Assembly (NCBI RefSeq): GCF_001279005.1
Contig: NZ_LGCN01000268.1
Location: 1-10,000, forward strand
Length of the DNA stretch: 10,000 bases
From: Streptomyces caelestis
GTDB taxonomy: Bacteria; Actinomycetota; Actinomycetes; Streptomycetales; Streptomycetaceae
Reading direction: 5' to 3'
Under the pieces are notes generated by a model. The model was given only the letters and a program-made list of their open reading frames with translations, was not told the DNA's origin and made no database searches. Shown here one piece after another: positions 1 through 10,000 of this stretch. The translations under genes were made by a program, and so were the position numbers. The stretch's first letter is position 1, and every line of letters begins with the position of its first letter.

Positions 1-94
1 CCGCGTCGAACGCCTCCGCGAACACCGGGAAACGACCGTACAGCTCACGCCCCATACCCAACCGCTGCGACCCCTGACCCGAGAACATGAAGGC
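1..94 (-). other. Module n+2: acyltransferase N-terminal fragment, malonyl-like
   Basis: The AT begins near residue 571 ([14 protein letters not shown]) and is cut by the window edge before the active-site Ser, so specificity motifs such as GHSxG and HAFH/YASH cannot be read. The FSGQGSQR form, as opposed to FPGQGSQW, is the one usually found in malonyl-CoA ATs. Codon choice changes here (see findings). Confidence 0.8.
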
Positions 95-1804
95 GGTCGA
101 GCCGCTCTGGGCGGTGCCTTCGAGGACGGCGGGGTGGGGTGCGGCGCCGGCGAGGGCCGTGAGGGCCTGGGCGGTGCTGTCGGGGTCGGTGGCGAGGACC
201 ACCGCGCGGTGCGGGAGCGGGGCGCGGCTGGTCGCCAGGGAGAGGGCGACGTCGGCGTGCCGGGAGCCGGCGGCCGAGGCGTCGACGTGCGCGAGGAGAC
301 GCTCGGCCTGGGCGCGCAGCGCGGCCTCGGAACGGGCGGACAGCAGCCACGGGGTGACGGCGGGGTCGACGGCCGGAGTCTTTGCACCCGTGCCGTCGGG
401 TGCCTCCGCCTCCTCGAGGAGGGGGGCCTGTTCCAGCAGGACGTGGGCGTTGGTGCCGCTGATGCCGAAGGCGGAGACACCCGCGCGACGGGGGTGGTCG
501 GCGGTGGGCCAGGGGGTGGCCTCGGTGAGGAGTTCGACAGCGCCGGCGGTCCAGTCGACGTGGGTGGTGGGCGTGTCGACGTGGAGGATGGCGGGCAGCA
601 CGCCGTGGCGCATCGCCATGACCATCTTGATCACGCCCGCGACGCCGGCCGCCGCCTGGGCGTGGCCGATGTTCGACTTGACGGCGCCGAGGCGCAGCGG
701 CCGGTCGGCGGGCCGGTTCTGGCCGTAGGTGGCGAGGAGGGCCTGGGCCTCGATGGGGTCGCCGAGGGTGGTGCCGGTGCCGTGGGCCTCGACGGCGTCG
801 ACCTGGTCGGGGGTGAGGCGGGCGTCGGCGAGGGCGGCCTCGATGACCCGGCGCTGGGAGGGGCCGTTGGGGGCGGTGAGGCGGCTGCTGGCGCCGTCCT
901 GGTTGACGGCGGTGCCCCGGATGACGGCGAGGACCTGGTGGCCGTTGCGGCGGGCGTCGGAGAGGCGCTCGACGAGGAGGACGCCGACGCCCTCGCCCCA
1001 GGCGGTGCCGTCGGCCGCTTCGGCGAAGGGCTTGCAGCGGCCGTCGGGGGCGAGGCCGCGCTGGCGGGAGAACTCGGTGAAGAGTTCGGTGGTCGGCATC
1101 ATGGCGACGCCGCCGGCCAGGGCGAGGGAGCACTCGCCGGCGCGCAGGGCGCGGGTGGCGAGGTGGAGGGCGACGAGGGAGGAGGAGCAGGCGGTGTCGA
1201 CGGTGACGGCCGGGCCCTCCAGGCCGAGGGTGTAGGAGATGCGGCCGGACAGGACGCTCATGGCGCCGCCGGTGAGGTTGTGGCCCTCGGTCTCGTCGGT
1301 GGTGCGGGCGAGGGAGCCGTAGTTGGTGTCGGCGCCGCCGACGAAGACGCCCGTGTCGGTGTTGCGGAGGGAGGCGGGGCTGATGCGGGCGCGTTCGACG
1401 GCCTCCCAGGCGGTCTCCAGCAGGAGCCGCTGCTGGGGGTCCATGGCGAGGGCCTCGCGGGGAGCGATGCCGAAGAGGTCGGCGTCGAAGTCGGCGGCGC
1501 CGTCGAGGAAGCCGCCCTCGCGGACGTAGCTCTTGCCGGGGGTGCCCGGGTCGGGGTCGTAGAGGGAGTCGAGGTCCCAGCCGCGGTCCTCGGGCAGCGG
1601 GCCGACGGCGTCGGCGCCGTCGGCGACGAGCCGCCAGAGGTCTTCCGGGGAGCGGACGCCGCCGGGGAAGCGGCAGGCCATGCCGATGACGGCGATCGGC
1701 TCGCTCTGGCCGGCCTCGACAGACTCCAGCCGCTGACGGGTGCGACGCAGGTCTGCGGTGACCTTCTTGAGGTAGTCGCGGAGCTTGTCTTCGGAGCTTG
1801 CCAT
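1..1804 (-). CDS. Type I modular polyketide synthase, 5' part (docking domain-KS-AT start; module n+2)
   Basis: This is the next PKS gene downstream, cut by the left edge after 601 complete codons with no stop. I chose the ATG at 1804-1802 because an AGAGGA ribosome binding site lies 10 nt upstream and because the protein then begins with the usual N-terminal docking helix ([12 protein letters not shown]). Residues 1-34 are the charged coiled coil and 35-461 are the KS. The KS has the active-site Cys206 in TACSSS, His341 in EAHGTGT and His381 in KSNIGH, so it is a condensing KS and not a decarboxylating loading KSQ. Residues 462-570 are the KS-AT linker. The AT begins near 571 with [12 protein letters not shown], the form usual in malonyl-CoA ATs, whereas the methylmalonyl AT of the preceding gene has FPGQGSQW. 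The reductive domains and ACP are outside the window. The gene is 50 bp behind the first PKS gene, same strand, so the two are probably co-transcribed. Confidence 0.97.
   Translation of the reverse strand, partial: MASSEDKLRDYLKKVTADLRRTRQRLESVEAGQSEPIAVIGMACRFPGGVRSPEDLWRLVADGADAVGPLPEDRGWDLDSLYDPDPGTPGKSYVREGGFLDGAADFDADLFGIAPREALAMDPQQRLLLETAWEAVERARISPASLRNTDTGVFVGGADTNYGSLARTTDETEGHNLTGGAMSVLSGRISYTLGLEGPAVTVDTACSSSLVALHLATRALRAGECSLALAGGVAMMPTTELFTEFSRQRGLAPDGRCKPFAEAADGTAWGEGVGVLLVERLSDARRNGHQVLAVIRGTAVNQDGASSRLTAPNGPSQRRVIEAALADARLTPDQVDAVEAHGTGTTLGDPIEAQALLATYGQNRPADRPLRLGAVKSNIGHAQAAAGVAGVIKMVMAMRHGVLPAILHVDTPTTHVDWTAGAVELLTEATPWPTADHPRRAGVSAFGISGTNAHVLLEQAPLLEEAEAPDGTGAKTPAVDPAVTPWLLSARSEAALRAQAERLLAHVDASAAGSRHADVALSLATSRAPLPHRAVVLATDPDSTAQALTALAGAAPHPAVLEGTAQSGSTAFMFSGQGSQRLGMGRELYGRFPVFAEAFDA
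422..1702 (-). other. Module n+2: ketosynthase (KS)
   Basis: Residues 35-461 of the second protein form a condensing KS with Cys206 in TACSSS (codon 1189-1187), His341 in EAHGTGT and His381 in KSNIGH. The spacing from Cys to each His is identical to that in the module n+1 KS. It accepts the chain delivered through the docking domains. Confidence 0.96.
923..1236. repeat. KS inter-module repeat, copy in the downstream gene
   Basis: This stretch matches 6631-6944 without a length difference (offset 5,708). It includes a 56-bp exact match at 923-978 and a 70-bp exact match at 1167-1236, the latter covering the KS active-site Cys. A further 44-bp exact match lies at 1416-1459 against 7127-7170. 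Both copies encode KS sequence. Confidence 0.9.
1703..1804 (-). other. N-terminal docking domain of the downstream PKS protein
   Basis: Residues 1-34 form a charged coiled-coil helix ([18 protein letters not shown] and following) ahead of the first KS. This is the standard class 1 N-terminal docking element, which pairs with the C-terminal helix of the preceding PKS protein. Its codons (GCA, CGT, TCT) are less biased than those of the KS that follows. Confidence 0.9.
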
Positions 1805-1814
1805 GGGGGTGGGA

Positions 1815-1820
1815 TCCTCT
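1815..1820 (-). promoter_or_regulatory. Ribosome binding site of the downstream PKS gene
   Basis: Read on the minus strand this is AGAGGA, 10 nt before the ATG at 1804. It is a purine-rich match to the anti-Shine-Dalgarno end of actinobacterial 16S rRNA. It supports the chosen start. It lies in the 50-bp gap 1805-1854, in which I see no promoter-like elements and no convincing terminator hairpin, so the second gene is probably expressed by read-through from the first. Confidence 0.75.
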
Positions 1821-1854
1821 GGTTCTGGAAGGACGCGGTGGCCGGGCGGGGGTG

Positions 1855-10000
<8,146 letters not shown>

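Noticed and set aside
1801..1817. CCATGG and GGATCC palindromes around the second gene's start, possible cloning scars
   Set aside because: Six-base palindromes are expected by chance, and CCATGG and GGATCC arise naturally from a Met-Ala start and the GAGGATCC context of the ribosome binding site. Nothing else suggests engineering.
1805..1854. Possible terminator or promoter in the gap between the two genes
   Set aside because: I find no stem-loop followed by a T-run and no clear -10/-35 pair in these 50 bases; the region fits a simple intra-operon spacer.

Overview
The window lies entirely inside a type I modular polyketide synthase (PKS) cluster of a high-GC actinomycete, most likely Streptomyces or a close relative. 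The reasons are the very high GC content, the codon choice dominated by G/C in third position, and canonical actinobacterial macrolide/polyether-type PKS domains. I cannot name the compound or the species from sequence alone, so no gene symbols are given.

Both genes are on the minus strand, so biosynthetic order runs right to left. From 10000 down to 1855 is the 3' part of a giant PKS gene; its start is outside the window and 2,714 codons are visible. It carries the end of one module (n): structural half of a ketoreductase (KR), enoylreductase (ER), catalytic KR and acyl carrier protein (ACP). A complete module (n+1) follows: ketosynthase (KS), acyltransferase (AT), dehydratase (DH), KR, ACP. 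The protein ends in a C-terminal docking domain. After a 50-bp gap with a ribosome binding site, a second PKS gene starts at 1804 and runs off the left edge. Its first 601 codons are an N-terminal coiled-coil docking domain, a KS and the first residues of an AT (module n+2).

The two proteins probably act consecutively. The growing chain would be fully reduced in module n, extended with methylmalonyl-CoA in module n+1, then passed through the docking helices to the KS of the second protein, whose AT start looks malonyl-type. Module n+1 has a DH with a good first motif but with Gln at the catalytic Asp position and no YGP motif, so I predict it leaves a beta-hydroxyl rather than a double bond. 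The KR of module n has Ala at the catalytic Ser position, which conflicts with its place in a fully reducing loop. Module-to-module near-identity in the KR and KS regions points to gene conversion.

The 50-bp gap is the only non-coding DNA. I saw no RNA genes, mobile elements, CRISPR arrays, terminators or TTA (bldA) codons. I see no evidence of an undescribed type of system; the interest is in how this assembly line departs from what its domain content would predict.
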